Shown here: positions 8,267 through 17,461 of the stretch, one piece after another
How the letters are laid out: each line of letters starts with the position of its first letter
Position numbering within the stretch: position 1 is the stretch's first letter
DNA from: Planctomycetota bacterium
Lineage (GTDB): Bacteria; Planctomycetota; UBA1135; GCA-002748355
Assembly: GCA_020638795.1 (NCBI GenBank)
Contig: JACKHW010000009.1
Coordinates: 117,156-181,155, forward strand
Direction of reading: 5' to 3'
Length of the DNA: 64,000 nucleotides
The notes under the pieces: generated by a model
The model's database searches: none
What the model saw: only the letters and a program-made list of their open reading frames with translations
Told to the model about the DNA's origin: nothing
Made by a program: the position numbers and the translations under genes

Positions 8267-9409
8267 TCAAGACCGGAATTGCGTGATCAGCGATCGTCCG
8301 ACTGTCAGAAGCGGCGTCGAACTCGTCGTGCCGACGCCGCAGACACTGTGTAACCCGTTCGTGGTGATGATGCCGACGCGATTCGCTGCCGCATCGAGGA
8401 ACGCCATCTGCGTGAGCAACGCGATCCCCGAAATCTGCGTCGCAGGCAGCGCCCACGTGTGATGCACGTTGCCGCTCGCGTCGGTCACGATCGGATCGAG
8501 GATAAGAAGATCCTGCACGATCTTGCAAGACGTGCCCGGCAACGTCACGTCGATGGCGCTCGCACCGAGGATCAAGACGCCTGGAAGATTCGCGACGCCA
8601 CACGCACCCTCCCACTCGTGGAACAGGAAGCCGGACACGAGACTTCGACCGTCGGTCGCGTGACGCGCGAGCACGTTGGCACTCGACGTACATCCTCCAT
8701 ACGTGCCGTTGGGCCCACTGACACCGAACCCGGTCGCAGCCGGCACGGTCGCGTACACCATCGAGACCTCCGGTCCACCCGGAACGCCGGAGCGAGCGCG
8801 TGTCCAGCCGTCGCAGTAGTAGTTGTACGCCGTGGTCTTGTAGGTGAAGTTCCAGAAGTCGAGGACGACCGCGCGGTTCTGTGCGGGCTGGAAGAGGAAA
8901 CTGTCGTCGAGCGCGATCTTGAAGTCGAATCCCGTACTCGGGTTGGTCGGCGTGCCGAGCACGGGGAGCAGCAACTTCTTCCGCGTGAACACGCGCCTGC
9001 TCGTCGAGCGATCGAGATTCGCATCGAACGCGGTCGTCGCCGTCGCGGCGTCGATTCCGGACGCTGCGGAAGACAGCCAGAGTTCGAGTTCGATCGTCTG
9101 CCCGCCTTGGTTGCCAGTGTTGTAGGACGACGGCATGCGGAAGTCGATCGACCGCACGACGAGCGGTGTTTGCCCACTCGTGAACGAGTCCGCGTTGTGG
9201 ATCTGTTGATAGTGATGAGCATCGACGCCGAAGCCGTATCCGAGCCCGCTGATGCCACGCGTGTTGGCACCGGCCCCCATCGCGGTCTTCGGCGAGATCC
9301 CGGAATTCTGCGCGACCGCTGACGTCGACCCGACGAGGACGGCCCACGCACAAAGCACGCTCGATACGAGAACGGGATGACGTCGAGCAAAGTTCTTCGA
9401 GAACGACAT
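8267..9409 (-). CDS. Secreted protein of unknown function
   Basis: A 380-residue protein with a signal peptide (MSFSKNFARRHPVLVSS..., cleavage near SAVAQ). The start at 9409 is supported by AGGAG placed about 7 bases upstream. The mature part is Ser/Thr/Gly/Asn-rich with few charged residues and several cysteines. A DFWNFTYKTTAYNYYCDGW-like segment sits mid-chain, and the last ~110 residues form an alternating hydrophobic region (LTQMAFLDAA, then a short SV.G tail) of the same pattern as other secreted proteins in this window. It converges on the SDR gene with a 10-base gap and is divergent from the RidA gene. It appears to be a distant paralogue of the protein at 6234-7307. Function unknown. 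Confidence 0.85.
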   Translation of the reverse strand: MSFSKNFARRHPVLVSSVLCAWAVLVGSTSAVAQNSGISPKTAMGAGANTRGISGLGYGFGVDAHHYQQIHNADSFTSGQTPLVVRSIDFRMPSSYNTGNQGGQTIELELWLSSAASGIDAATATTAFDANLDRSTSRRVFTRKKLLLPVLGTPTNPSTGFDFKIALDDSFLFQPAQNRAVVLDFWNFTYKTTAYNYYCDGWTRARSGVPGGPEVSMVYATVPAATGFGVSGPNGTYGGCTSSANVLARHATDGRSLVSGFLFHEWEGACGVANLPGVLILGASAIDVTLPGTSCKIVQDLLILDPIVTDASGNVHHTWALPATQISGIALLTQMAFLDAAANRVGIITTNGLHSVCGVGTTSSTPLLTVGRSLITQFRS

Positions 9410-9496
9410 GTCGGGATCTCCTGATGATGGTGTGCACGAGGATATCGCCAAAGAAGTCGCTGCGTGGCTCGCGTCGCCCTGCGAAGATGCGCCACC

Positions 9497-9919
9497 ATGG
9501 AAATCTTGCAGCCTGACGACTGGCCGAGGCCGAAGGGATACGCCAACGGCATCATCTCCGAGGGCCGTCTCGTGTTCGTCGCTGGACAAATCGGTTGGAA
9601 CTCCGAGGAGCGCTTCGCGAGTCCATGCATGGCTCACCAAGTCGAGCAGGCACTCACCAATGTTCTCGACGTCCTTGCCGTCGGTGGCGCCGGTCCTGAA
9701 CACGTCGTGCGCATGACGTGGTACGTCACGGACAAACACGAGTATCGCGAAAAGGCGAAGGACATCGGTGCGGCGTATCGCAAGACGTTCGGAAAGCACT
9801 TCCCCGTCATGACGCTCGTCCAAGTCGCGGCACTCCTCGAAGACGAAGCCAAGGTCGAGATCGAGTGCACGGCGGTCCTGCCGGTGGCGCAGGAGCGGAC
9901 ACCAGAGGAGTCGAGATGA
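9497..9919 (+). CDS. RidA family enamine/imine deaminase
   Basis: A 140-residue protein of the YjgF/YER057c/UK114 (RidA) fold, usual length. The start MEILQPDDWPRPKGYANGI matches the way family members begin; an upstream in-frame start is less likely. VFVAGQIGW and ALTNVLDVLAVGGAGPEHVVRMTWYVTD are characteristic strands and helix of the family. RidA proteins hydrolyse reactive enamines and imines to ketones and ammonia. It is the first gene of the operon and overlaps the next by ATGA. In an operon that dearomatises an aminated ring, a deaminase of this type could release ammonia from the enamine product; that assignment is inference. Confidence 0.88.
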   Translation: MEILQPDDWPRPKGYANGIISEGRLVFVAGQIGWNSEERFASPCMAHQVEQALTNVLDVLAVGGAGPEHVVRMTWYVTDKHEYREKAKDIGAAYRKTFGKHFPVMTLVQVAALLEDEAKVEIECTAVLPVAQERTPEESR

Positions 9920-10761
9920 GCGAAGTCGACCCAACGATCCGCCTGACATCGCGCGAGTTCGCTCGGTACGAAACCCGCCATGTACGCTGGGAAGTCGAAG
10001 ACCGTGTCGGCATCGTCACTCTCGATCGTCCGGAGCGAAAGAACCCGCTGACCTTCGAGTCCTACGCGGAGTTGCGCGATCTGTTTCGCGGACTCGTCTA
10101 CGCGAGTGATGTCGATGCGGTGATCCTTCGCGGCAATGGCGACGATTTCTGCTCGGGCGGCGACGTGCACGAGATCATCGGTCCGCTCGTGCGAGGGGAA
10201 ACGACCGAGTTACTCGCGTTCACACGTATGACCGGCGACCTCGTGCGTGCGATCCGCGACTGTCCCCAACCCGTCCTCGCCGCAGTCGACGGCGTGTGCG
10301 TCGGCGCGGGCGCGATCCTCGCCATGGCGAGCGACCTGCGCTTCGGGACCGACGCCGCCAAGGTCGCGTTCTTGTTCGTTCGCGTCGGGCTCGCGGGATG
10401 CGATATGGGAGCATGCTCGATCCTGCCGCGGATCATCGGCCAAGGACGTGCGGCAGAACTGCTCTTCTCGGGACGCACGATGACGGCGGAGGAAGGCGAA
10501 CGATGGGGCTTCTTCAACCGGCTCTGCCCCCGCGACTCGCTCTTCGAAGAGGCGCGAGACCTCGTCACGAAGCTCGTCCGAGGACCGACGTTCGCACACG
10601 GCATGACCAAGAAGCAACTCGATCACGAGTGGAACATGACGCCCGCACAAGCCATCGAAGCCGAAGCCCAAGCCCAGGCGATCTGCATGCAGACGCGTGA
10701 TTTCGAACGGGCCTATCACGCGTTCGTCGCCAAGCAGAAACCGACGTTCGAAGGCAACTGA
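9916..10761 (+). CDS. Enoyl-CoA hydratase/isomerase family protein
   Basis: A 281-residue crotonase-fold protein starting at the ATGA overlap with the RidA gene. The oxyanion-hole segments are FCSGGD (residues 78-83) and GVCVGAGAILAMASD. Neither of the two glutamates used by classical hydratases is found at the expected places; the second region instead reads VGLAGCDMGACSILPR, as in a subfamily often found in aromatic-CoA clusters. The reaction is therefore likely a hydration, hydrolysis or ring-opening on an alicyclic CoA thioester rather than standard beta-oxidation. Next gene starts 14 bases downstream. Confidence 0.88.
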   Translation: MSEVDPTIRLTSREFARYETRHVRWEVEDRVGIVTLDRPERKNPLTFESYAELRDLFRGLVYASDVDAVILRGNGDDFCSGGDVHEIIGPLVRGETTELLAFTRMTGDLVRAIRDCPQPVLAAVDGVCVGAGAILAMASDLRFGTDAAKVAFLFVRVGLAGCDMGACSILPRIIGQGRAAELLFSGRTMTAEEGERWGFFNRLCPRDSLFEEARDLVTKLVRGPTFAHGMTKKQLDHEWNMTPAQAIEAEAQAQAICMQTRDFERAYHAFVAKQKPTFEGN

Positions 10762-10775
10762 GACCCGCGAAGGCG

Positions 10776-12011
10776 ATGGATACCTCGATGGACGATTCGA
10801 CGACGCATCCTCCCGGCATGGCGCTCCTCGCGGGCAGCCCGTTCTTCGACGACGAAGCACGGGCATTCGCCAGACGAATCGCCGAATGGTCCGCGGCCCA
10901 TGCCATCGAGACTCACGATGAGTCCGCGCTCGACGTCGATGCGACCTGCAAGTCATGGGTGCGCGAGCTCGCCAAAGACGGGCTACTCGCGCCAACCGTT
11001 GCACGTCCATTCGATGTAACGAGACTGTGCATCGCTCGCGAGACCCTTGCGTACTTGGATGGCCTCGCCGACTTCTCCTTCGCCATGCAGGGCCTCGGAA
11101 GCGGCACGATCTCGCTCTTCGGCACCGACGCGATGCGCGATCGATACTTGCCCCGCGTCGCACGCGGAGAAGCGATCGCCGCCCTCGCACTCTCCGAATC
11201 CGAAGCAGGCTCCGACGTCGCGAGCCTCCGCACGACGGCGCGTCTCGTCGGCGACGAATACGTGCTCGACGGCGAGAAGATGTGGATCAGCAACGGCGGC
11301 ATCGCCGATTTCTACATCGTCTTCGCACGCACGGGCGAGGCTCCCGGCGCGCGTGGTCTCTCGGCGTTCGTCGTCGACGCGGAGACACCCGGACTCGAGA
11401 TCGTCGAGCGCATCGACGTCATCGCACCACATCCGCTCGCGCGCCTTCGCTTCCGCGAGTGTAAGGTGCCGGCCACAGCACTCGTCGGCGCGCGAGGCCG
11501 CGGCTTCCACGCCGCGATGGCGACCCTCGACATCTTCCGCTCGACGGTCGGTGCTGCGGCGCTCGGCTTCGCCAAGCGCGCCTTCGACGAGGCCGTCGCG
11601 CACACGACGACTCGCGAGCTCTTCGGTGGTCCCCTTTCGGACATGCCCGTGACGCGAGCAAAGCTCGCCGACATGGCACTCTCGATCGATGCGAGCGCAT
11701 TGCTCGTCTACCGCGCCGCGTGGCTCAAGGATCGCGGTCAGGAGCGAGTCACGCGCGAAGCTGCGATGGCCAAGCTCTTCGCGACCGAGCGTGCACAAGA
11801 CGTCATCGACGCGGCCGTGCAACTTCACGGCGGTCACGGTGTTCGCGTCGGCTCGATCGTCGAGAAGCTCTATCGAGAGATCCGCGCCCTTCGCATTTAC
11901 GAAGGAGCGACGGAAATCCAACAGCAGATCATCGGACGAACCATCGTCGATGACTATCGAGAGCGAGTTCGCTCCCGTGATGCGATGCAGACTCAGCCGG
12001 AGGATCGATGA
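10776..12011 (+). CDS. Acyl-CoA dehydrogenase
   Basis: A 411-residue flavoprotein dehydrogenase, standard length. LALSESEAGSDVASL and MWISNGGIADFYIVFA are the family signature around FAD and substrate, and RIYEGATEIQQQIIGRTI near the C-terminus carries the usual catalytic glutamate in YEG. It should introduce an alpha-beta double bond into a CoA thioester and pass electrons to ETF. ATG at 10788 is an alternative start four codons later. It overlaps the ligase gene by ATGA, which supports co-translation. Confidence 0.92.
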   Translation: MDTSMDDSTTHPPGMALLAGSPFFDDEARAFARRIAEWSAAHAIETHDESALDVDATCKSWVRELAKDGLLAPTVARPFDVTRLCIARETLAYLDGLADFSFAMQGLGSGTISLFGTDAMRDRYLPRVARGEAIAALALSESEAGSDVASLRTTARLVGDEYVLDGEKMWISNGGIADFYIVFARTGEAPGARGLSAFVVDAETPGLEIVERIDVIAPHPLARLRFRECKVPATALVGARGRGFHAAMATLDIFRSTVGAAALGFAKRAFDEAVAHTTTRELFGGPLSDMPVTRAKLADMALSIDASALLVYRAAWLKDRGQERVTREAAMAKLFATERAQDVIDAAVQLHGGHGVRVGSIVEKLYREIRALRIYEGATEIQQQIIGRTIVDDYRERVRSRDAMQTQPEDR

Positions 12012-13627
12012 CCGAATCCGCGTACTCCGATCGGTTCACGCTCGACGCGCTTCCCCCACGTAATCAGTGGCCGGATCTGATCCATTTGGAAGAACTCGGG
12101 TATCCAGAACGACTGAACGTCGCGACCGTCCTGCTCGACGAACACGTGCGTCAGGGAAATGGCGCAGCACCTTGCGTAGGTGCGCCGGGGCCGAACGGCG
12201 CCGTGATGTGGACCTACGAAGAGCTTCGAGGCCGCGCCCACCGAATCGCTCACGTCCTCCGCGATCATTGTGCGCTCGTTCCTGGAGAACGCGTGCTGCT
12301 GCGCGCCCCCAACACGCCGATGCTCGTCGCGTGCTATCTCGGGGTGCTGCTCGCGGGCGGAGTCGTCGTCGCCTCGATGCCGCTCCTCCGCGCGAAAGAG
12401 CTCGAGTTCATGATCGTCCGTGCGAAGATCCGCATCGCGTTGTGCGACAGCCGACTCGTGGAAGAACTTTCGAAGGCTCGTGGTGCCGCGACCGAACTCG
12501 AGACCGTACTCACGTTCGGCAACGGTGAGCCTGATTCCGGAGAACTCGAACGTCTGATGGCGACGAGCCCCGACGTCTTCGACGCCGTCGACACGTCGGC
12601 CGAAGACCCGTGCTTGATCGCGTTCACGTCGGGCACGACCGGGAACGCGAAGGGCACGATGCACTTTCATCGCGATCTCCTCGCGGTCTGTGATTGCTTT
12701 CCACCACAGTGCTTGCGAGCGACGTCCGACGACATCTTCATCGGTAGTCCACCGCTGGCGTTCACGTTCGGCACTGGCGGACTCATGTGGTTCCCGATGC
12801 GGGTCGGCGCGAGCACGGTCCTGCTCGAACAGCCGTCGCCGAAGAATCTCGCCGAAGCGATCGAATCCTGTCGACCGACGATCTGTGTCACCTCGCCGAC
12901 CGCGTATCGGATGATGCTCACACAAGGACACGACCTCAGCAGCCTCCGTCACGGCATCAGTGCGGGGGAGACGTTGCCTCGAGCAACCTACGAGTCGTTT
13001 CTCGAGCACACCGGTGTTCGGCTGATCGACGGGATCGGCTCGACCGAGATGTTGCACATCTTCATCTCGTCGCCACCCGAGGACATCGTGCCTGGCTCGA
13101 CCGGTCGTCCCGTTCGCCACTACGAGGCAAAGGTCATCGATGAACAGGGCGAGCGCGTCATCGGGCAAGTCGGTCGACTCGCGGTGCGTGGTCCCACCGG
13201 CTGCCGGTATCTCGATGATCCCAGGCAACTCGAATACGTGCATCAGGGATGGAACCTCACCGGCGACGCCTATGTCGAGGACGAGAACGGCAACTTCTGG
13301 TACCAGGCCCGTACGGACGACATGATCGTCTCCGCTGGCTACAACATCGCAGGCCCCGAAGTCGAAAGCGCGTTGATGCTGCATCCGGCGGTGCAGGACT
13401 GCGCGGTCGTCGGTGTTCCGGACGAAGAGCGCGGCCACATCGTCAAGGCGTTCGTCGTCGCGAACGCGGAGATGACGTGTGACGACGGCCTCGTTCGCGA
13501 ACTACAGGCGTTCGTCAAGGAAACGATCGCACCCTACAAGTATCCGCGTGCGATCGAGTTCCTCGACGCGTTGCCTCGCACGGCCACTGGCAAAGTGCAG
13601 CGCTACGTGTTGCGCACTCGCGGTTGA
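12008..13627 (+). CDS. Aryl-CoA ligase, probably 2-aminobenzoate-CoA ligase
   Basis: A 539-residue ANL-superfamily enzyme. Core motifs are FTSGTTGNAKGT (A3, P-loop), GIGSTEM (A5), TGDAYVEDENGNFWYQARTDDMI (A7-A8) shown here in part, and TATGKVQR with the C-terminal adenylation lysine (A10). The N-terminal layout (LPPRNQWPDLIHLEEL) is like benzoate/2-aminobenzoate-CoA ligases. It would activate the aromatic acid with ATP and CoA and so start the pathway. The aminobenzoate substrate is inferred from the downstream fused monooxygenase/reductase; benzoate or salicylate cannot be excluded from sequence. Known counterpart in Azoarcus evansii is the ligase gene of the abm cluster. Confidence 0.88.
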   Translation: MTESAYSDRFTLDALPPRNQWPDLIHLEELGYPERLNVATVLLDEHVRQGNGAAPCVGAPGPNGAVMWTYEELRGRAHRIAHVLRDHCALVPGERVLLRAPNTPMLVACYLGVLLAGGVVVASMPLLRAKELEFMIVRAKIRIALCDSRLVEELSKARGAATELETVLTFGNGEPDSGELERLMATSPDVFDAVDTSAEDPCLIAFTSGTTGNAKGTMHFHRDLLAVCDCFPPQCLRATSDDIFIGSPPLAFTFGTGGLMWFPMRVGASTVLLEQPSPKNLAEAIESCRPTICVTSPTAYRMMLTQGHDLSSLRHGISAGETLPRATYESFLEHTGVRLIDGIGSTEMLHIFISSPPEDIVPGSTGRPVRHYEAKVIDEQGERVIGQVGRLAVRGPTGCRYLDDPRQLEYVHQGWNLTGDAYVEDENGNFWYQARTDDMIVSAGYNIAGPEVESALMLHPAVQDCAVVGVPDEERGHIVKAFVVANAEMTCDDGLVRELQAFVKETIAPYKYPRAIEFLDALPRTATGKVQRYVLRTRG

Positions 13628-14070
13628 TGACCTTCTCGCGCACACAGACGGTGCTCTTCCGGCACTGCGATCCAGCTCGCATCGTCTTCTTCCCTCGCTA
13701 CTTCGAGATGATCAACGATCTGTTCGAGGAGTGGCTCGAATCGATCGGCTGGAGTTTCGCGATGCTGCACGAGGAGCGTCACGAAGGCGTCCCGACGCTC
13801 GAGACGTCGGCGCGCTTCGTCGCTCCGTGCCGCCTCGGTGAAGTGCTCGACTTGTCCCTCGATGTCGTGCGCGTCGGTGGCGCTTCGTTCGAACTCGCAT
13901 TCTTCGCGCACTGCGGCGGAGAACTGCGCTGGACCGCCGCATCGAAACTCGTTTACGTCTCGAACGACGGAAAGACAATCAAGAGCAAGCGAATCCCGGA
14001 GCCGCTGCGTCAGAGCATGCTGCGAGAACTCCAGGATCCAGAGAACAGGACTACGGAGCGAACGGGATGA
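13627..14070 (+). CDS. Hot-dog fold acyl-CoA thioesterase
   Basis: A 147-residue protein of the 4-hydroxybenzoyl-CoA thioesterase type. The motif HCDPARIVFFPRYFEMINDLFEEW carries the Asp-Pro-Ala-x-Ile-x-Phe-x-x-Tyr/Phe pattern in which Asp is catalytic in that family. The ATG at 13627 overlaps the ligase stop as TGATG; a TTG one codon earlier is not needed. It may recycle CoA from dead-end thioesters or release a product. It overlaps the next gene by ATGA. Confidence 0.88.
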   Translation: MTFSRTQTVLFRHCDPARIVFFPRYFEMINDLFEEWLESIGWSFAMLHEERHEGVPTLETSARFVAPCRLGEVLDLSLDVVRVGGASFELAFFAHCGGELRWTAASKLVYVSNDGKTIKSKRIPEPLRQSMLRELQDPENRTTERTG

Positions 14071-16409
14071 AGATCGATGTCATCGGCGGCGGACCCGCGG
14101 GTCTGTATGCGGCGGTCCTCGTCAAGAAAGCGTGGCCGGACGCGAGGATCCGCGTCTTCGAGCGCAATCGCCGTGGCGACACCTTCGGCTTCGGCGTCGT
14201 GTTCTCCGACGAGACCCTCGGCATCTTCCAGGATTACGACGAACCCTCGTACGAGGCGATCCGGCGCAACTTCGCGTACTGGGACGACGTCGACATCCAC
14301 TTCAAGGGCGAGGTTCTGCGCTGCGCAGGCAATGGGTTTGCCGGTTGTTCCCGCATCTCCCTGCTGCACCTCCTCGAGGAGCGGTGCCTCGAACTCGGCG
14401 TCGAACTCCACTTCGAGACCGAGATCGCACCCGAGGACCTCGATCGCCTGCGAGCCGAAGGTACCGACTTCTTCCTTGCGAGCGACGGGATCAACAGTCG
14501 TCTGCGCGAAGCACACAAGGACGCTTTCGGAACGCACGTCGACCTGAGGCAGGATCAATTCTGCTGGATGGGATCTACGAAGGCGCTCGACGCGTTCAAG
14601 TACTTCTTCCGTGAGACCGAGCATGGCGTCGTGCTCGCCCATTGCTATCAGTACGAACAGGGGCACAGCACCTGGGTCATCGAGATGACGCCCGAGACGC
14701 ACGAAGCGTTCGGGTTCGACACGATGCCCGAAGACGACTATCGACGGGTTCTCGAAGGCGTGTTTCGCGAAGAGCTCGATGGCCATCCACTCGTCGGAAA
14801 CCGATCGATCTGGAGGCGCTTCCCCGCGATCACCAACGATCGTTGGGTGCACGATCGCATCGTCTTGCTCGGCGATGCCAAGGCAACGGCGCACTACTCG
14901 ATCGGCAGCGGCACCAAGCTGGCGATGGAAGACGCGATCGCGCTCTTCGAAGCGCTCCGCGCGACGTCGTGTGACGTCGATGCCGCGCTCGCGCACTACG
15001 AAACACACCGACGGGAAGACGTCGAGAAGACCCAGTACGGCGCACTCGTGTCACTCCGGTGGTTCGAGACGATGAACCGCTCCTTGGTTCACGCGCCGGA
15101 GTACTTCGCATTCGGTGTGATGAGCCGTTCCAAGCAGGTCACGTACGAGAATCTGCAGTTGCGCGACGCACGCTTCGTGGAGCGTGTCGAAAAGCGCTTC
15201 CTGGACGACGTTCGTGCACTCGGATACGACGTCCAGGACGGCACGCCGCCGATGTTCACACCGTTCCGTCTCCGCGACATGGAAGTCGCCAATCGCGTCG
15301 TCGTGTCACCGATGGCGCAGTATTCGGCGACGGATGGCGTGCCGAGCGACTGGCACTTCGTGCACTACACGTCGCGCGCGATCGGCGGCGCAGGGCTCGT
15401 CTTCGTCGAGATGACGTGCACGTCGCCGGATGCGCGTATCACGACCGGATGCACCGGACTCTGGAACGACGAACAACGCGACGCATTCGCGCGCATCGTC
15501 GATTTCTGCCATCGCGAGACGCCATCGAAACTCTGCATGCAACTCGGGCATGCAGGGCGAAAAGGATCGACGCAACTCGGCTGGGAGACGATGGACGCCC
15601 CCATCGACGGACACAACTGGCCACTCGTGTCCGCGTCGCCGATCGCGTGGCAGCCCGGAAATGCCGTTCCGCGAGAACTCGACCGCGCAGGCATGGATCG
15701 CATTCGCGAGGACTTCGTCGCGGCGACACGGCGCGCCGACGAAGCGGGTTTCGACATGCTCGAAGTGCACATGGCCCACGGCTACCTGCTCGCGAGCTTC
15801 CTTTCCCCACTCACGAATCGACGTACCGACGAGTATGGCGGCTCACTCGAGAACCGGCTTCGCTTCCCACTCGAGATCTTCGCTGCCTGTCGCGGTGTCT
15901 GGCCCGAAGCCAAGCCGATGTCGGTGCGCATCTCGGCCAGCGACTGGGCCCCCGGAGGGAACGAGGAAGCGGACATCCTCGGCATCGCGCGCGCATTGGT
16001 CGCCGCAGGCTGCGATCTGATCGACGTGTCGTCGGGGCAGACCGTCTCCGATCAGAAACCCGTCTACGGTCGCATGTATCAGACGCCGTTCGCCGATGCG
16101 GTGCGCCAAGAGGTCGAGATCCCGACGATGACCGTCGGCGCGATCACGACGCCGGACCAGGTCAACACGATCCTGCTCCAGCGCCGCGCGGACCTCGTCG
16201 CGATCGCGCGTCCACACCTGGCGGATCCGTACTTCACGCTGCATGCTGCAGCGCATTACGGATTCAAGGGCCAGGCATGGCCCAAGCAGTATCTGACGGG
16301 CGCGTTCCAGGCCTACCGAGAGGCCGAACGCCTCCGCGAGCGTCAACGCGACCTCGAGATCAAGGCGAGGCCGCGGACACACGCGGTCGAAGACGAAGCT
16401 CAGCGCTGA
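14067..16409 (+). CDS. Fused FAD monooxygenase / Old Yellow Enzyme reductase (2-aminobenzoyl-CoA monooxygenase/reductase type)
   Basis: A 780-residue two-domain enzyme. Residues 1 to about 390 are a class A flavin monooxygenase (IGGGPAGLYAA at the N-terminus, LLGDAKATAHYSIGSGTK as the second FAD motif). Residues from about 395 are an NADH:flavin oxidoreductase of the Old Yellow Enzyme family (VVVSPMAQYSA, CMQLGHAGRKG, HMAHGYLL, FLSPLTNRRTDEYGG). This fusion is the architecture of A. evansii 2-aminobenzoyl-CoA monooxygenase/reductase, which hydroxylates and then reduces the ring, giving a non-aromatic oxo-enamine CoA ester; relatives are often labelled salicylyl-CoA 5-hydroxylase/oxidoreductase. 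It ends the operon and its last 10 bases overlap the convergent gene at 16400. Confidence 0.93.
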   Translation: MKIDVIGGGPAGLYAAVLVKKAWPDARIRVFERNRRGDTFGFGVVFSDETLGIFQDYDEPSYEAIRRNFAYWDDVDIHFKGEVLRCAGNGFAGCSRISLLHLLEERCLELGVELHFETEIAPEDLDRLRAEGTDFFLASDGINSRLREAHKDAFGTHVDLRQDQFCWMGSTKALDAFKYFFRETEHGVVLAHCYQYEQGHSTWVIEMTPETHEAFGFDTMPEDDYRRVLEGVFREELDGHPLVGNRSIWRRFPAITNDRWVHDRIVLLGDAKATAHYSIGSGTKLAMEDAIALFEALRATSCDVDAALAHYETHRREDVEKTQYGALVSLRWFETMNRSLVHAPEYFAFGVMSRSKQVTYENLQLRDARFVERVEKRFLDDVRALGYDVQDGTPPMFTPFRLRDMEVANRVVVSPMAQYSATDGVPSDWHFVHYTSRAIGGAGLVFVEMTCTSPDARITTGCTGLWNDEQRDAFARIVDFCHRETPSKLCMQLGHAGRKGSTQLGWETMDAPIDGHNWPLVSASPIAWQPGNAVPRELDRAGMDRIREDFVAATRRADEAGFDMLEVHMAHGYLLASFLSPLTNRRTDEYGGSLENRLRFPLEIFAACRGVWPEAKPMSVRISASDWAPGGNEEADILGIARALVAAGCDLIDVSSGQTVSDQKPVYGRMYQTPFADAVRQEVEIPTMTVGAITTPDQVNTILLQRRADLVAIARPHLADPYFTLHAAAHYGFKGQAWPKQYLTGAFQAYREAERLRERQRDLEIKARPRTHAVEDEAQR

Positions 16410-17320
16410 GGCGCGAGCGCGGTCCTTGACCCGAAGCGGAAGAAGCTGAACGCAGGCCCGATCTCGAACGCCTGGAAGAAGATCGTCTGCCCGATCGACA
16501 CGAGTGGATCACGCGGAATGCGATAGGTCCAGTTGCCCGAACCCGCGCCGAGTTGGATCAAACCGACGCCGCGATTCGCATCGAGTTCGAACAGCCCTTC
16601 GACGCCCGGAATCGTCAGTCCTTGGCTCAGGCGAAATTGAGATGCGAACAGCACCGTGATGGTCTTCGCGTCCCGAACCGGCAAATCGATGAGCAAGAAC
16701 TCACGATCGCCGGTGCGATACATCTCGAAGAGCGGCACGGGAGACGCCACCTTGCGCACGACGCAATCATCGACGAAGAAGTCACTCGTACCGACATCTT
16801 CGGCACGGGCGAGGAAGCGAATCCGATACTTCGCGAGGGCGAGATCCAGGGTCTCTTCGATCGGCCCTTCTGCTGTCGAAATCGTGCGCGCGAGGTCGAT
16901 CACGGAGACCCAGTTGCTGCCGTCTTGCCGCTCGATGAGCGTGCGGTAATTCGTGCTGCCACGATTCGCATAGTTCGGATTGGTCACGATGGCGCCGACC
17001 CAGTAACGGCCAGCACCGAGAGCCGTCGTGATTTCGAACTCCTGTTCGATTCCGACGTCGCCGCCCGTCGTGGCGATCACGCCACAAGCAAACACATGGT
17101 CCTGACCGGCTTCGGGAAAACCGACATCGGCTGCAGCGACGCGTGCATTCGACGCGTTGGTCGCGTTGATCAGCGTCCACGGAGCGTAGCTCGTGGTGCT
17201 ACTCTCGAAATTGCCGTTGTCGACGAGATTCTGAGCACTCGCAGTCGTGGCGAGAACCGCCACGAACACACAGGCACTGCACGAGCGCAAGGCGCGCGCG
17301 CGAAAACGAGGTTGGGACAT
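16400..17320 (-). CDS. Secreted protein of unknown function
   Basis: A 306-residue protein with a signal peptide (cleavage near TTASAQN). The start at 17320 has GGGAGGAT about 6 bases upstream; an in-frame ATG 20 codons earlier would place the signal sequence internally. The first half, from NLVDNGNFES, looks like a carbohydrate-binding or discoidin-like jelly roll (NGNFES...APW is a common opening of such modules). The last ~110 residues are the beta-rich tail seen in other secreted proteins here. A hairpin lies just upstream of the ribosome binding site. It overlaps the convergent operon end by 10 bases. Confidence 0.85.
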   Translation of the reverse strand: MSQPRFRARALRSCSACVFVAVLATTASAQNLVDNGNFESSTTSYAPWTLINATNASNARVAAADVGFPEAGQDHVFACGVIATTGGDVGIEQEFEITTALGAGRYWVGAIVTNPNYANRGSTNYRTLIERQDGSNWVSVIDLARTISTAEGPIEETLDLALAKYRIRFLARAEDVGTSDFFVDDCVVRKVASPVPLFEMYRTGDREFLLIDLPVRDAKTITVLFASQFRLSQGLTIPGVEGLFELDANRGVGLIQLGAGSGNWTYRIPRDPLVSIGQTIFFQAFEIGPAFSFFRFGSRTALAPQR

Positions 17321-17342
17321 GAGATCCTCCCGTGGGTTTGGG

Positions 17343-17369
17343 TTCGATGGCCCGATTCGGGCCATCGAA
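17343..17369 (-). promoter_or_regulatory. Perfect 11-bp hairpin in the 5' leader of the gene at 16400-17320
   Basis: TTCGATGGCCC (17343-17353) and GGGCCATCGAA (17359-17369) are exact inverted repeats around a 5-base loop. The element ends 23 bases upstream of the start codon, just before the ribosome binding site. There is no U-run, so it is not a simple terminator; an operator or translational control hairpin is possible. Confidence 0.5.
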
Positions 17370-17461
17370 ATTCGACCCACACTGCATCAAGATTGCGAGA
17401 GCGATCCGTGTGGAACTACACCCGACGGCAACGCTCGTCGCGCGTCGGCGTGACGAGTCGC

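Noticed and set aside
9718..9915. Longer start for the enoyl-CoA hydratase
   Set aside because: It would overlap the RidA gene almost entirely; the ATGA overlap start fits the operon pattern.
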